From positions 1 to 31,414 of the forward strand of contig JBNJGU010000007.1 in NCBI GenBank assembly GCA_051747985.1: DNA of 31,414 bases. Reading direction: 5' to 3'. The position numbers and the translations under genes are program-made. The stretch's first letter is position 1. Every line of letters begins with the position of its first letter. Positions 8,077-16,528 of the stretch are shown here, one piece after another. The stretch comes from PWQG01 sp051747985 (GTDB lineage: Bacteria; Pseudomonadota; Gammaproteobacteria; Pseudomonadales; Pseudohongiellaceae). The notes under the pieces were generated by a model, which was not told the origin of the DNA, made no database searches, and saw only the letters and a list, made by a program, of their open reading frames with translations.

Positions 8077-9006
8077 ATGAGCGTACTGGTAATTGCAGAA
8101 CATGATAATGCGTCGCTGGGTGCGACGACACTGAGTACGATTGCAGCAGCAGCGGAACTCGGACAGGATCTCGACGTACTGGTGGCGGGTAGCGGATGTC
8201 AGGCGGTGGCCGATGAAGCGGCGGCCGTCAATGGCGTGAACAAGGTGAAATTGGCGGATCATGCTGCCTATGAGCATCAGTTGCCGGAGAATCTGGCCGA
8301 ACTGATCGCGGAGATCGGCAAGGACTACTCGCACATCCTGGCGCCGGCCACGACCACGGGCAAAAACCTCATGCCGCGGGTGGCGGCATTGCTGGATGTG
8401 ACGCAGATTTCCGACATTACGGCAGTGAAGTCCGAAGACACCTTCGTCAGGCCGATCTACGCCGGCAATGCGCTGGCCACGGTACAGTCCACTGATGCCG
8501 TGAAGGTGATCACTGTCCGTGGCACGTCCTTCGACGCGGTGGATGCCCAGGGCGGGCAGGCCACCGTGGAGAACCTGGACATCGTCAAGGAGCAGGATGT
8601 CGCCGAGTTTGTCGGCGAGGAGTTGACCGAGTCCGAGCGTCCGGATCTGACGGCGGCTTCGGTGGTGATCTCTGGCGGACGCGGCATGCAGAATGGCGAG
8701 AACTTTGCCATTCTGGAGAAGGTCGCGGACAAGCTGGGCGCGGCCATCGGCGCCTCGCGCGCGGCGGTGGATGCGGGCTTCGTTCCCAACGACATGCAGG
8801 TGGGGCAGACCGGCAAGATTGTGGCGCCGAATCTGTATATCGCGGTAGGCATTTCCGGGGCGATCCAGCATCTGGCCGGCATGAAGGACAGCAAGGTGAT
8901 TGTCGCCATCAACAAGGACGAAGAGGCGCCGATATTCCAGGTGGCCGATTACGGCCTTGTCGCGGACCTGTTCGAAGCCGTTCCGGAACTGGAATCGAAG
9001 CTCTGA
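8077..9006 (+). CDS. etfA: Electron transfer flavoprotein, alpha subunit
   Basis: The FAD-binding partner of EtfB; 309 residues, the normal length. The C-terminal FAD domain is complete, with SGGRGMQNGENF, GASRAAVDAGFVPNDMQVGQ and the GISGAIQHLAGM motif, ending in the conserved DYGLVADLFEAVPEL region. An excellent Shine-Dalgarno sequence (AAGGAGG) precedes the ATG, 35 bp after the etfB stop, so the two are one transcript. A hairpin terminator follows about 55 bp downstream. Confidence 0.97.
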   Translation: MSVLVIAEHDNASLGATTLSTIAAAAELGQDLDVLVAGSGCQAVADEAAAVNGVNKVKLADHAAYEHQLPENLAELIAEIGKDYSHILAPATTTGKNLMPRVAALLDVTQISDITAVKSEDTFVRPIYAGNALATVQSTDAVKVITVRGTSFDAVDAQGGQATVENLDIVKEQDVAEFVGEELTESERPDLTAASVVISGGRGMQNGENFAILEKVADKLGAAIGASRAAVDAGFVPNDMQVGQTGKIVAPNLYIAVGISGAIQHLAGMKDSKVIVAINKDEEAPIFQVADYGLVADLFEAVPELESKL

Positions 9007-9062
9007 GCATCGGGGTGCCCCGACCGTCCGAGTGACCCGATGGCATTCGGACAGACACAAAT

Positions 9063-9088
9063 AACCCGGCATCAAGGCCGGGTTTTTT
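9063..9088 (+). terminator. Rho-independent terminator after etfA, possibly bidirectional
   Basis: A perfect 8-bp stem AACCCGGC (9063-9070) / GCCGGGTT (9077-9084) with a 6-nt loop is followed by a run of T (six consecutive T residues counting the last two stem bases). On the minus strand the same hairpin lies 18 bp after the rne stop and is followed by ATTTGT, so it may also end rne transcripts. Confidence 0.9.
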
Positions 9089-9105
9089 GTGTCCGCGACA
9101 TCCGG

Positions 9106-12100
9106 TCATTCCTGGCCGGATGTGTCTCCCTCGCTGGCTTTCTCCTGTTGCTGGCGCCGTCGCAGTTCCCTGGGATCATTGGGCGCCCGGCCACGTGGAG
9201 GAGTGGGGGTAGTGGGTTTGGAGGCATCGCCCCTGCTTTCCTTGCCCGTGCTTTTCTGGCCATCCGGGGTGCGTTCCGTACTGGCAGCCGGTTTTTCGGG
9301 TGACGGAGCCGCGGTATCGTCTGGTGCCGGTTTCTTCCTGCGAGCCGTCTGACCTTGCGACGATGTTGACTTCTTGCGGGCGGGGGCCTTTTTCCTTGCC
9401 CCCTCCGGAACGTCGTTGTTGGCGTCGGATGAGGTTGCGGCGGCAGGCGCAGTCTTCGCATCGTCCGGCTCAGCCTTGCGATCCTCGGACTGATTCCTGT
9501 CGGAACCGGAGTCCTCCACGCCGGAAGTATCCTCTTCGCTCCGGGCCTTCTTGCGACCGGCGGCGCTCTTGCCACCCCGGCTGCCTCTTGCGCGTCGGGC
9601 TGGAGCCTTGGCCGAGGTGTCTTCCTCGCCTCTATCGCCATTCTGGTCCGATGCGTCAGGTGCCTGAGTATCGGTGCCGGCAGGGCCGGCTTCGGCAGAG
9701 GGCGTCTCGTCCTGCTTCTGGTCGCTGTTTTCCTCGGCCGTTTCCGGTTTCTTCCGCGTCGGGGATTTCTTGCCGGATCTCTTCTTGCGATTGCCGGAAG
9801 TCCCCTTTTTCTTTTCCGTCCCGTCCTGAGTATCTTCGCTGGCGGGCTGTTCCGGAGTTGTCTGCGTTTCCGGGTCGGACGGGGCCGTATCCACTTTCTG
9901 TTGCCGTGACTCACTCACGGGTTGTTCCGATGCAGTGACATCCTTCGCTGGTTGGTCTGTATCGGTCGGAGTGTTCGCCTTCACGGCATCGGTGGATTCC
10001 TCGGGCATGGGGCCACGCTGACGTGGCGTCGTATTCCGAGGCTTGCGGCCCTGGCGTCGACGGGGGCGGTTATCGTCCTGGCCGCCCTTGTTATCGGACT
10101 GGTCCGTGCCTGCATCGTCCTGCTGCCCAGCATTCGATTTCGCCTGGTTGTCCCCGTTGTCCGTCTGCTCGGTGGCCTTGCCGCCACGTCGTCGCGGCTT
10201 GGGAGGTCGGGACTTGTTGCGACCGCCCCGGGGTTTTTCGTCCCGGTTCTCATCATCGACGCCTGTGTCCTTGGCGGCTGCCGCCGGCTGTTTTCTGTTG
10301 TCGTTGCCGCTTTCGCTGCGTTTGCGGCGACCATCGCCGCGGTTACCACCGGAGCCTTTTCGGGCCTCGTCGCGCTCGTTGGATCTGCCATCCTTGCCGG
10401 AGGAGCCGTCCTGGCGACGGTTTTCCTCCCGCTTGCCGGATGCCGCTCCCGAGGAGGCATCTTTGCCGCTGTCCTGGCGACCACCGCCTCCGCCTCCCCG
10501 GCGGTTGTTGCGTCCGCCACGGGCGCGCTGGCCCGCACGGGAACGTGACGGCTCGGAAGAACGATTGCCCTGTTGCTTGCGATCGCGAGTGTCGGTGGCT
10601 TCGTCCTCTTCGTCATTGGCCGCCGTGGACAGCAGTCCACTGAAGGCGGAGAACAATGAACTGAACAGCCCTTTCCTGGGAGCCGCCTGTTCGGGCTCGG
10701 TGGCCGTTGCCGGTGCTGAAGTGGGTCGCGGTGTGGTCACGCGTGGTGCCTGCACGGCCGCCTTCTGTGGCGGTGGTGTCGGCTTGTCCCGGTGCAGGAC
10801 TTCCTCGGGCTCCACATCACCATCGATCTCGTAACTGGGAGCGGAGGTCTTGTCGACATCCTGCTGGTTGATGTTCTGGATCTCGTAATGCGGCGTCTCC
10901 AGATGAGGATTGGGGACGATGATGACCCGGGCATTGCTCTGGGTCTCGATATCGGCCACGGCCTGACGCTTTTCGTTCAACAGATAGGAAGCGACGGCGA
11001 TCGGTACGATGGCCCGGATTTCCGCTGTGCGTTGCTTGTTGGCTTCTTCCTGCAATACCCGCAGGATGGACAGGCACAGGGACTTGATATCACGTATGAC
11101 GCCCTGACCATTACAGCGCGGGCAGACAATGGCGCTGGTCTCTTCCAGGGAGGGCCGCAGACGCTGCCGGGACATTTCCAGCAATCCGAAGCGCGAGATC
11201 CGGCCGACCTGCACGCGGGCGCGATCCGCTTCCAGCACGTCGCGCATCCGGTTCTCGACCTCCTTCTGATTGCGATTGGCACTCATGTCGATGAAGTCGA
11301 TGACCACCAGGCCGCCCATGTCGCGCAGACGCAACTGACGGGCGATTTCCTCGGCGGCTTCCAGATTGGTGGTCAGCGCCGTTTCCTCGATATCCGCACC
11401 GCGCGTAGAGCGTGAAGAGTTGATATCGATGGAAATCAGGGCCTCGGTCGGGTCGATGACGATGGAGCCTCCCGACGGCAGTTTCACTTCACGCTGGAAC
11501 GCCGATTCGATCTGGGCTTCGATCTGATAGCGGTTGAACAGCGGCAGAGCGTCCTCGTAGAGTTTGATCCGGGACTCGTAGTGGGGCATGACCTGCCGGA
11601 CGAAGTTGATGGCTTCCTCGTAGGCATCCCTGGTATCAAACAGGACCTCACCGATATCCTGGCGCAGGTAGTCCCGGATGGTCCGGATGATGACGTTGCT
11701 TTCCTGGAAGATCAGGAAGGGGGCGGACCGTTTTTTCGATGCTTCAGTGATGGATTCCCAGAGGGTGAGAAGGTAGTCCAGGTCCCACTGCAGCTCTTCC
11801 TGCTGCTTGCCCACGCCGGCGGTACGGACGATGACGCCCATGCCGTCGAGGATATTGAGATTGCTGATGATTTCCCGCATTTCGGCGCGTTCATCGCCCT
11901 CGATCCGTCGTGAAATGCCACCGGCACGAGGATTGTTGGGCATCAGCACCAGATAGCGGCCGGCGAGGCTGATGTAGGTGGTCAGCGCGGCGCCCTTGTT
12001 GCCACGCTCTTCTTTCTCCACCTGGACGATGACCTCGGTGCCTTCGGCCACCAGGTCCTTGATACCGGGGCGGCCGGTGCCGTCAGACTTTCCGGTATGA

Positions 12101-12330
12101 TATTCGGAGGCGATTTCCTTGAGGGGCAGGAAGCCGTGGCGTTCCGCGCCAAAATCGACGAATGCGGCCTCCAGGCTGGGTTCCACCCGGGTGATGCGTC
12201 CTTTGTAGATACTGGCTTTTTTCTGGATCCGTGTGCGGTTCTCGATATCCAGATCGTACAGCCTCTGGCCATCGACCAGGGCAACGCGCAACTCCTCTTC
12301 CTGGGTTGCGTTGATCAGCATACGTTTCAT
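9106..12330 (-). CDS. rne: Ribonuclease E
   Basis: Essential endoribonuclease for mRNA decay and rRNA/tRNA processing, and scaffold of the RNA degradosome. It is 1074 residues (E. coli 1061). The N-terminal catalytic half has an S1 RNA-binding domain (about 36-125), the metal-binding Asp302 and Asp345 (SIDINSSR, VVIDFIDM) and the Zn-link CPRC (403-406). From about 510 on the protein is low-complexity and charged, as expected for the scaffold half. Residues 553-570 (GLFSSLFSAFSGLLSTAA) form a likely amphipathic membrane-targeting helix. Arg-rich blocks follow, and the extreme C-terminus has an NDPRELRRRQ segment resembling the NDPR motif described for Pseudomonas RNase E. The Shine-Dalgarno sequence is weak (GAGTG about 10 nt before ATG). 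The leader is long and structured. Confidence 0.97.
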   Translation of the reverse strand: MKRMLINATQEEELRVALVDGQRLYDLDIENRTRIQKKASIYKGRITRVEPSLEAAFVDFGAERHGFLPLKEIASEYHTGKSDGTGRPGIKDLVAEGTEVIVQVEKEERGNKGAALTTYISLAGRYLVLMPNNPRAGGISRRIEGDERAEMREIISNLNILDGMGVIVRTAGVGKQQEELQWDLDYLLTLWESITEASKKRSAPFLIFQESNVIIRTIRDYLRQDIGEVLFDTRDAYEEAINFVRQVMPHYESRIKLYEDALPLFNRYQIEAQIESAFQREVKLPSGGSIVIDPTEALISIDINSSRSTRGADIEETALTTNLEAAEEIARQLRLRDMGGLVVIDFIDMSANRNQKEVENRMRDVLEADRARVQVGRISRFGLLEMSRQRLRPSLEETSAIVCPRCNGQGVIRDIKSLCLSILRVLQEEANKQRTAEIRAIVPIAVASYLLNEKRQAVADIETQSNARVIIVPNPHLETPHYEIQNINQQDVDKTSAPSYEIDGDVEPEEVLHRDKPTPPPQKAAVQAPRVTTPRPTSAPATATEPEQAAPRKGLFSSLFSAFSGLLSTAANDEEDEATDTRDRKQQGNRSSEPSRSRAGQRARGGRNNRRGGGGGGRQDSGKDASSGAASGKREENRRQDGSSGKDGRSNERDEARKGSGGNRGDGRRKRSESGNDNRKQPAAAAKDTGVDDENRDEKPRGGRNKSRPPKPRRRGGKATEQTDNGDNQAKSNAGQQDDAGTDQSDNKGGQDDNRPRRRQGRKPRNTTPRQRGPMPEESTDAVKANTPTDTDQPAKDVTASEQPVSESRQQKVDTAPSDPETQTTPEQPASEDTQDGTEKKKGTSGNRKKRSGKKSPTRKKPETAEENSDQKQDETPSAEAGPAGTDTQAPDASDQNGDRGEEDTSAKAPARRARGSRGGKSAAGRKKARSEEDTSGVEDSGSDRNQSEDRKAEPDDAKTAPAAATSSDANNDVPEGARKKAPARKKSTSSQGQTARRKKPAPDDTAAPSPEKPAASTERTPDGQKSTGKESRGDASKPTTPTPPRGRAPNDPRELRRRQQQEKASEGDTSGQE

Positions 12331-13003
12331 GTTGATGATTCACTCTTCTGTAAGCCAGAACAGTCAATCAGGTGGTGCAGGGCAGTCGCAGAGCTCAAGG
12401 TTGGCGTTGTGCGCTGGTCCGGTGTACGCCAGACCGCGATCGCGTGGCGCGATAACAGCCGGATACGCCCGTGCCGGACACATGGGTATCCGCTGTCGCA
12501 TGACCCCGAGCGGCCGAGAGGACCTGCTGCTCCTGTGATTCCGGTCATGCATTTCGCTGCAAGGGCTGATTGTCGTCACCTGTCTCAGTGTCAGCGGGTT
12601 CCCGATACAACGGTCTTTCGATGGAGACTGCCATTGACGGAGAAGCCGGTTCGCATCGTCGGGTCAGTGTGTCACATCGCAGCGTCGTTGTCGGAACGCC
12701 TTGATTCGATGTCTGTCGTGTTATTGGAGACCGCCGTCATGTACGGCCGTCTGCCCTGAATCCTTAACCTGACTGTCAGTCTGGTCGGTTTGTTCACAAT
12801 ACCGGCTTTATGCCGGTACCTCGTTTGGTCCGGTTCTGTTGACCGGGCCGTATCACTTCTTTCTGTCCGTGCAGTACTTCGCGTCGGTCCTTCCGGCTTT
12901 CGTGCCGGCAGGTGCTTCCGGAATTGCGCTCCGGGTGATCTGGTGTTCTTTGCCGAACCGGACATGTTGGTCCGGTGCGCCGTTATGACGGCTTGGTGGC
13001 AGC
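12331..13003 (-). promoter_or_regulatory. Long hairpin-rich 5' leader of rne
   Basis: This stretch of about 670 nt has no convincing gene. On the rne strand it lies between a good promoter and the rne start and contains several perfect short stems: 12800-12818 (TACCGGC stem, 5-nt loop), 12830-12846 (CCGGT stem), 12893-12908 (CCGGC stem) and 12957-12976 (ACCGGAC stem, 6-nt loop). In E. coli the 361-nt rne leader folds and recruits RNase E to control its own mRNA; by analogy this leader may do the same. Function is inferred; the stems are seen directly. The ATG-started frames here (for example 12672-12965 minus) have no ribosome-binding site or recognisable protein. Confidence 0.5.
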
Positions 13004-13009
13004 GCTCTG

Positions 13010-13038
13010 AATATAGCAGGTAAATCGACTGTTTACAA
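13010..13038 (-). promoter_or_regulatory. Candidate sigma70 promoter of rne
   Basis: On the minus strand TTGTAA (13033-13038) and TATATT (13010-13015) are separated by exactly 17 bp. The transcript would start near 13003, about 670 nt upstream of the rne ATG. Confidence 0.6.
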
Positions 13039-13078
13039 TGCAGTATAATAGTGATTTGTCCAGAGTGCCTCTACCTTG

Positions 13079-13107
13079 TTGCGGCCCCCTGCCGCTGCCC
13101 CTACAAT
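13079..13107 (+). promoter_or_regulatory. Candidate promoter of the lolC operon
   Basis: TACAAT (13102-13107) is a good -10; TTGCGG (13079-13084) is a partial -35 at 17-bp spacing. It diverges from the rne promoter about 70 bp away and would start transcription just before the small leader frame at 13140. Confidence 0.35.
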
Positions 13108-13139
13108 GCCGGACATTCAACGATGAGCAAGGATTCTGC

Positions 13140-13202
13140 ATGTCACTGATCGTGATCCGCCGGACCGGAGCCAGTCAATGGCGGTTACACCACCGTGTAT
13201 AG
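13140..13202 (+). CDS. Possible 20-residue leader peptide overlapping the lolC start
   Basis: A short frame (ATG at 13140, TAG at 13200-13202) encodes a 20-residue basic peptide beginning MSLIVIRRTG. It has AAGGA (13129-13133) 6 nt before its ATG, a better start signal than lolC itself. Its stop codon falls just after the lolC GTG at 13195, so ribosomes finishing it could re-initiate on lolC. There is no family match to support it; the evidence is start-signal quality and geometry only. Confidence 0.35.
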   Translation: MSLIVIRRTGASQWRLHHRV

Positions 13203-14451
13203 ACCGCTTCCACTGTTCATCGGTCTGCGCTATATCCGGGCCCGGAAGAGCAGTCAGCTGATCTCCTTTGTATCCCTGATCTCCATGCTCGGCATTGCGC
13301 TGGGCGTACTGGTGATGATTGCCGTGTTGTCGGTGATCAACGCATCCACTACGGTCATGCGCACCGAAATGCTCAAGAGTATCCCGCACGCGAGTCTGCG
13401 GGTACCCGCGCAATTTCAGACCGCCAGTGGTCCCGATCCCGACTGGTTATCGGCGATTCTGGCCCACTCGGGTGTGGTCGGCGCCGCGCCGTACCGACAG
13501 GGCGAGGCCTGGCTGCAGTACCGGGACAGGGCGGATTTCGTCCGCGTGCGCGGCATCGATCCGACCCTTGAGCGAGCCATGCAGTCCCGTGGCAGTCTGC
13601 GGCTGCAGCGTGCGCTGGAGGCACTGGAAGAGGTTCCCGAAGGCATCGTACCCGGCACCGCGCTGGCGGGACGCCTCGGTGTGTTTCCGGATCAGCGTCT
13701 GGACCTTACCTCACTGGACGCGCTGACGGCGCAACAGGGTGATCGGACCCGGAGTTTTCGGGTTCTTGGCGCAACAGATCTGGGATTCTATGGCAATCGC
13801 GACACTGCGTTGATCCGTCTGGATGCGGCCGAAACACTGTTTGCCGGTGATCGGGCGGCCGCGGAGCTGCGTGTACAGTTGCGTTTTGATGAACCCCTGG
13901 AGGCCGTGGCCAGGCTGGATGCCGTGCTGGCATCACTGCCACCGGCCGACTACGGTCCCGTGACGTGGAGAGAGAGCCAGGCCAGTCTGTTCAACGCGTT
14001 GCGCATGGAAAAGCGCATGACCGGTTTCATGTTGTTGATGATTGTCATCGTCGGGGCAGTCAACATTGTCTCGACACTGGTCATGGTGGTGGCCGACAAG
14101 CGTGCCGATATCGCCATACTCAGGACCATGGGGGCCAGTCGGGCGGGGATCATGGGTGTATTCATGACGCAGGGCATGGCGGCCGGGGTGGTCGGCATTC
14201 TGATCGGGACGGCTTCAGGCGCGTTGCTGGCCCGACAGATGGGAGCCATCACCAGTGGATTCGATGCCCTGCTGAGTCGTTGGCTGGCGCCCGAGGGCAC
14301 GTACATGATCTCGCACCTGCGGGCCGAGCTGCTATGGTCCGATGTGGCACTGGTGGCGGCCGGTGCGTTGTTGATCAGCTTTCTGGCCACGTTGTATCCG
14401 GCATGGCGCGCAGCCAGGGTGGAGGCGGCGGATGTGCTGCGCTATGAGTGA
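13195..14451 (+). CDS. lolC: Lipoprotein-releasing ABC transporter, permease LolC
   Basis: Inner-membrane permease of LolCDE, which extracts outer-membrane lipoproteins and passes them to LolA. It is 418 residues (E. coli LolC 399). The layout is typical MacB/LolC: one N-terminal helix (about 22-46, SLISMLGIALGVLVMIAVLS), a periplasmic domain, then three C-terminal helices. A conserved cytoplasmic loop ADIAILRTMGASRAGIM and a C-terminal YPAWRAARVEAADVLRYE end are present. The start is GTG with no good Shine-Dalgarno sequence; the N-terminus MYRPLPLFIGLRYIRAR aligns with E. coli LolC. It is assigned LolC rather than LolE by its position as first gene of the trio. Confidence 0.92.
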   Translation: MYRPLPLFIGLRYIRARKSSQLISFVSLISMLGIALGVLVMIAVLSVINASTTVMRTEMLKSIPHASLRVPAQFQTASGPDPDWLSAILAHSGVVGAAPYRQGEAWLQYRDRADFVRVRGIDPTLERAMQSRGSLRLQRALEALEEVPEGIVPGTALAGRLGVFPDQRLDLTSLDALTAQQGDRTRSFRVLGATDLGFYGNRDTALIRLDAAETLFAGDRAAAELRVQLRFDEPLEAVARLDAVLASLPPADYGPVTWRESQASLFNALRMEKRMTGFMLLMIVIVGAVNIVSTLVMVVADKRADIAILRTMGASRAGIMGVFMTQGMAAGVVGILIGTASGALLARQMGAITSGFDALLSRWLAPEGTYMISHLRAELLWSDVALVAAGALLISFLATLYPAWRAARVEAADVLRYE

Positions 14452-14468
14452 CAGACGGGAATGTGAAT

Positions 14469-15167
14469 ATGAGTGAGTCCGCGGCGGTGCTGGCGTGCAC
14501 CGGACTGAAAAAAGTGTACGGCGAGGGCAGTCGCGCTCTGGAAGTGCTGTCCGGCATTGAACTGGAGGTATCCGGTGGTGAACGGGTGGCGATCACGGGA
14601 AGTTCGGGCTCTGGCAAGACCACCCTGCTCAATCTGCTGGGTGGTCTGGATACGCCTTCGTCCGGCCAGGTGCGAGTGGGGGGGCAGATACTGAGCGATC
14701 TGTCCGAGGCTGACCGAGGACGCCTGCGGAATCGGGCGCTGGGATTTGTCTATCAGTTCCACCACCTGTTGGGAGAATTTACCGCGCTGGAGAATGTGGC
14801 CATGCCATTGTTGATTGGCCGGATGCCTGTCGGAGAGGCCCGGGGTCTTGCCGCCGGGATGCTGGAGCGGGTCGGCCTCGGTGGCAGGCTGGAGCACAAG
14901 CCGCCGGAACTGTCCGGCGGCGAGCGGCAGCGTGTCGCCATTGCCCGGGCGCTGGTGGGCAGTCCCGACTGCGTATTGATGGACGAGCCTACCGGCAACC
15001 TGGATCGGCAGACGGCGGGACAGATCCAGGCCCTGATTCATGAGCTGAACAGAACGCTGAGAATCAGCTTCATCATCGTCACGCATGACGAGACCCTGGC
15101 ATCGAGCATGGATCGGCGGCTGGATCTGCGGGATGGTCGCCTGGTGCCGGTGGCGGGGGCTGCATGA
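14469..15167 (+). CDS. lolD: Lipoprotein-releasing ABC transporter, ATPase LolD
   Basis: ATPase subunit powering lipoprotein release from the inner membrane. From ATG 14469 it is 232 residues (E. coli 233). Walker A is GSSGSGKT (44-51), the ABC signature LSGGERQRVAIARAL starts at residue 149, and Walker B is CVLMDEPTG with Asp172/Glu173. The segment YQFHHLLGEFTALENV (95-110) is the LolD-type Q-loop region. An alternative GTG start at 14448 would overlap the lolC stop (GTGA) and add 7 residues; I prefer ATG 14469, which has GGGA 8 nt upstream and aligns with the family start. Its stop overlaps the lolE ATG. Confidence 0.95.
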   Translation: MSESAAVLACTGLKKVYGEGSRALEVLSGIELEVSGGERVAITGSSGSGKTTLLNLLGGLDTPSSGQVRVGGQILSDLSEADRGRLRNRALGFVYQFHHLLGEFTALENVAMPLLIGRMPVGEARGLAAGMLERVGLGGRLEHKPPELSGGERQRVAIARALVGSPDCVLMDEPTGNLDRQTAGQIQALIHELNRTLRISFIIVTHDETLASSMDRRLDLRDGRLVPVAGAA

Positions 15168-16426
15168 ACAGGGCATCGCGTCTGCCGCTGGCGTGGTGGA
15201 TTGCCACCCGCTATGTGCGCACCGGAGAACGGAGTCAACTGGTGTCGTTCATGTCGCTGCTGACGATCGGCGGGCTGGCACTGAGTGTGACCATACTGAT
15301 CGCTGTGCTGTCCGTGCTCAATGGCTTCGAACGCGAGATGCGGGAAACGGTACTCTCGATTCTGCCTCAGGCGACCGTGCAGAGCGCGGGAGGTGCCGAC
15401 GACGACACCCGGAGATCGCTGGAACAGACGCTGCGGGATCATCCCGAGGTGATCGAGGTGGCTCCGCTGGTGCAACAGGTCGGCGTGGTGGCCACCGACA
15501 GATCCGCCAAGGGCGTGCTGGCGGCCGGCATCGACCCGGAGGCGGAGCAGCGCATCTCGCCCCTGGCGCGCTACATGGATGGCAACGGTTTTGACGCCCT
15601 GCAACAGAATCGCTTCCGTATGCTCATGGGCCAGACCCTGGCCGATCAGCTGGGGGTCCGTGTCGGGGACAGTGTACGCCTGTATTCGCCATCATTATCG
15701 ATCAACCCCGTGACCGTGTTGCCGTCGCAGCGCGCGTTCGAGGTGGCCGGTATCTATCGGGTCGGCACGCAGGAGCTGGATGGTGAAATGGTGTTGCTGC
15801 GGCAGGACGATGCCCGCTCGCTGTTCCGCCAGCGGCCCGCTGACACGGGAATGCGTCTGCAGTTCAGCGATGTGCTGCAGGCGGATCGAGTGGCGGATGA
15901 GCTGGGTGCCGGATTGCCCCCGGGCTGGCGCATCAGTTCCTGGACCGACGAGTTCGGCCCGGTATACGAGAATATCCTGTTGTCGCGCACCATCATCGGT
16001 CTGTTGCTATGGCTGTTGGTGGCGGTCGCCGCATTCAATCTGGTGGTGAGTCTGGTCATGATCGTGCGTGACAAGACCGCCGATATCGCGATCCTTCGGA
16101 CCATGGGAGCCAGTCCGGCGCTGGTGGCGCGGATATTCCTGTGTCAGGGCTGCCTGGTGGCACTGGTCGGTACCGTGCTGGGCATGATCGGTGGGGTGAC
16201 ATTGGCGTTGACCGTGACGGATCTGTTCCAGTGGTTCGAGCAGCTGTCCGGAGCGGAACTGCTCAGCGCGGATATTTATCCGGTGGATTATCTGCCGTCC
16301 CGGCTGCAGCTGGCGGATGTGCTGGTGATCGGGGCTGGCGTGGCCGTACTGGGTCTTGGTGCCAGCCTGTATCCGGCGAGACGGGCCGCCCGTATGTCTC
16401 CCGTCGAGGCGTTGGGGAGCCTCTGA
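15164..16426 (+). CDS. lolE: Lipoprotein-releasing ABC transporter, permease LolE
   Basis: Second permease of LolCDE, 420 residues (E. coli LolE 414), homologous to LolC across its length. An N-terminal helix (LTIGGLALSVTILIAVLSVL, about 30-49) is followed by a large periplasmic domain and three C-terminal helices. The coupling loop reads DKTADIAILRTMGASPALV and the C-terminus YPARRAARMSPVEALGSL. ATGA overlap with lolD indicates coupling. It is called LolE by gene order and by the NGFEREMRETVLSILPQATV segment after helix 1. The two permeases differ enough that this is a LolC/LolE pair and not a recent duplication. Confidence 0.92.
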   Translation: MNRASRLPLAWWIATRYVRTGERSQLVSFMSLLTIGGLALSVTILIAVLSVLNGFEREMRETVLSILPQATVQSAGGADDDTRRSLEQTLRDHPEVIEVAPLVQQVGVVATDRSAKGVLAAGIDPEAEQRISPLARYMDGNGFDALQQNRFRMLMGQTLADQLGVRVGDSVRLYSPSLSINPVTVLPSQRAFEVAGIYRVGTQELDGEMVLLRQDDARSLFRQRPADTGMRLQFSDVLQADRVADELGAGLPPGWRISSWTDEFGPVYENILLSRTIIGLLLWLLVAVAAFNLVVSLVMIVRDKTADIAILRTMGASPALVARIFLCQGCLVALVGTVLGMIGGVTLALTVTDLFQWFEQLSGAELLSADIYPVDYLPSRLQLADVLVIGAGVAVLGLGASLYPARRAARMSPVEALGSL

Positions 16427-16528
16427 AAAAGCCGGGTATGACGTCGGATGGCGCGTTATGCGCTATAACAATCCCGGGGATCCCCGGATTATTGCAGGCG
16501 GATCCACCCCGACAGGGATTGTCAGGGC

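Noticed and set aside
9922..10834. Long open frames antisense to the rne 3' half (208 and 263 residues)
   Set aside because: They mirror the low-complexity, GC-rich scaffold region of rne; their compositions are biased and no start signal or family motif is seen.
12672..13023. Short ORFs in the rne-lolC gap (97 residues minus, 77 residues plus)
   Set aside because: No ribosome-binding site or recognisable motif; they cross the predicted leader hairpins.
16464..16487. TATAAC box and 14-bp palindrome between lolE and comEC as promoter/terminator
   Set aside because: No adequate -35 and no T-tract after the hairpin; too weak to call as a feature.
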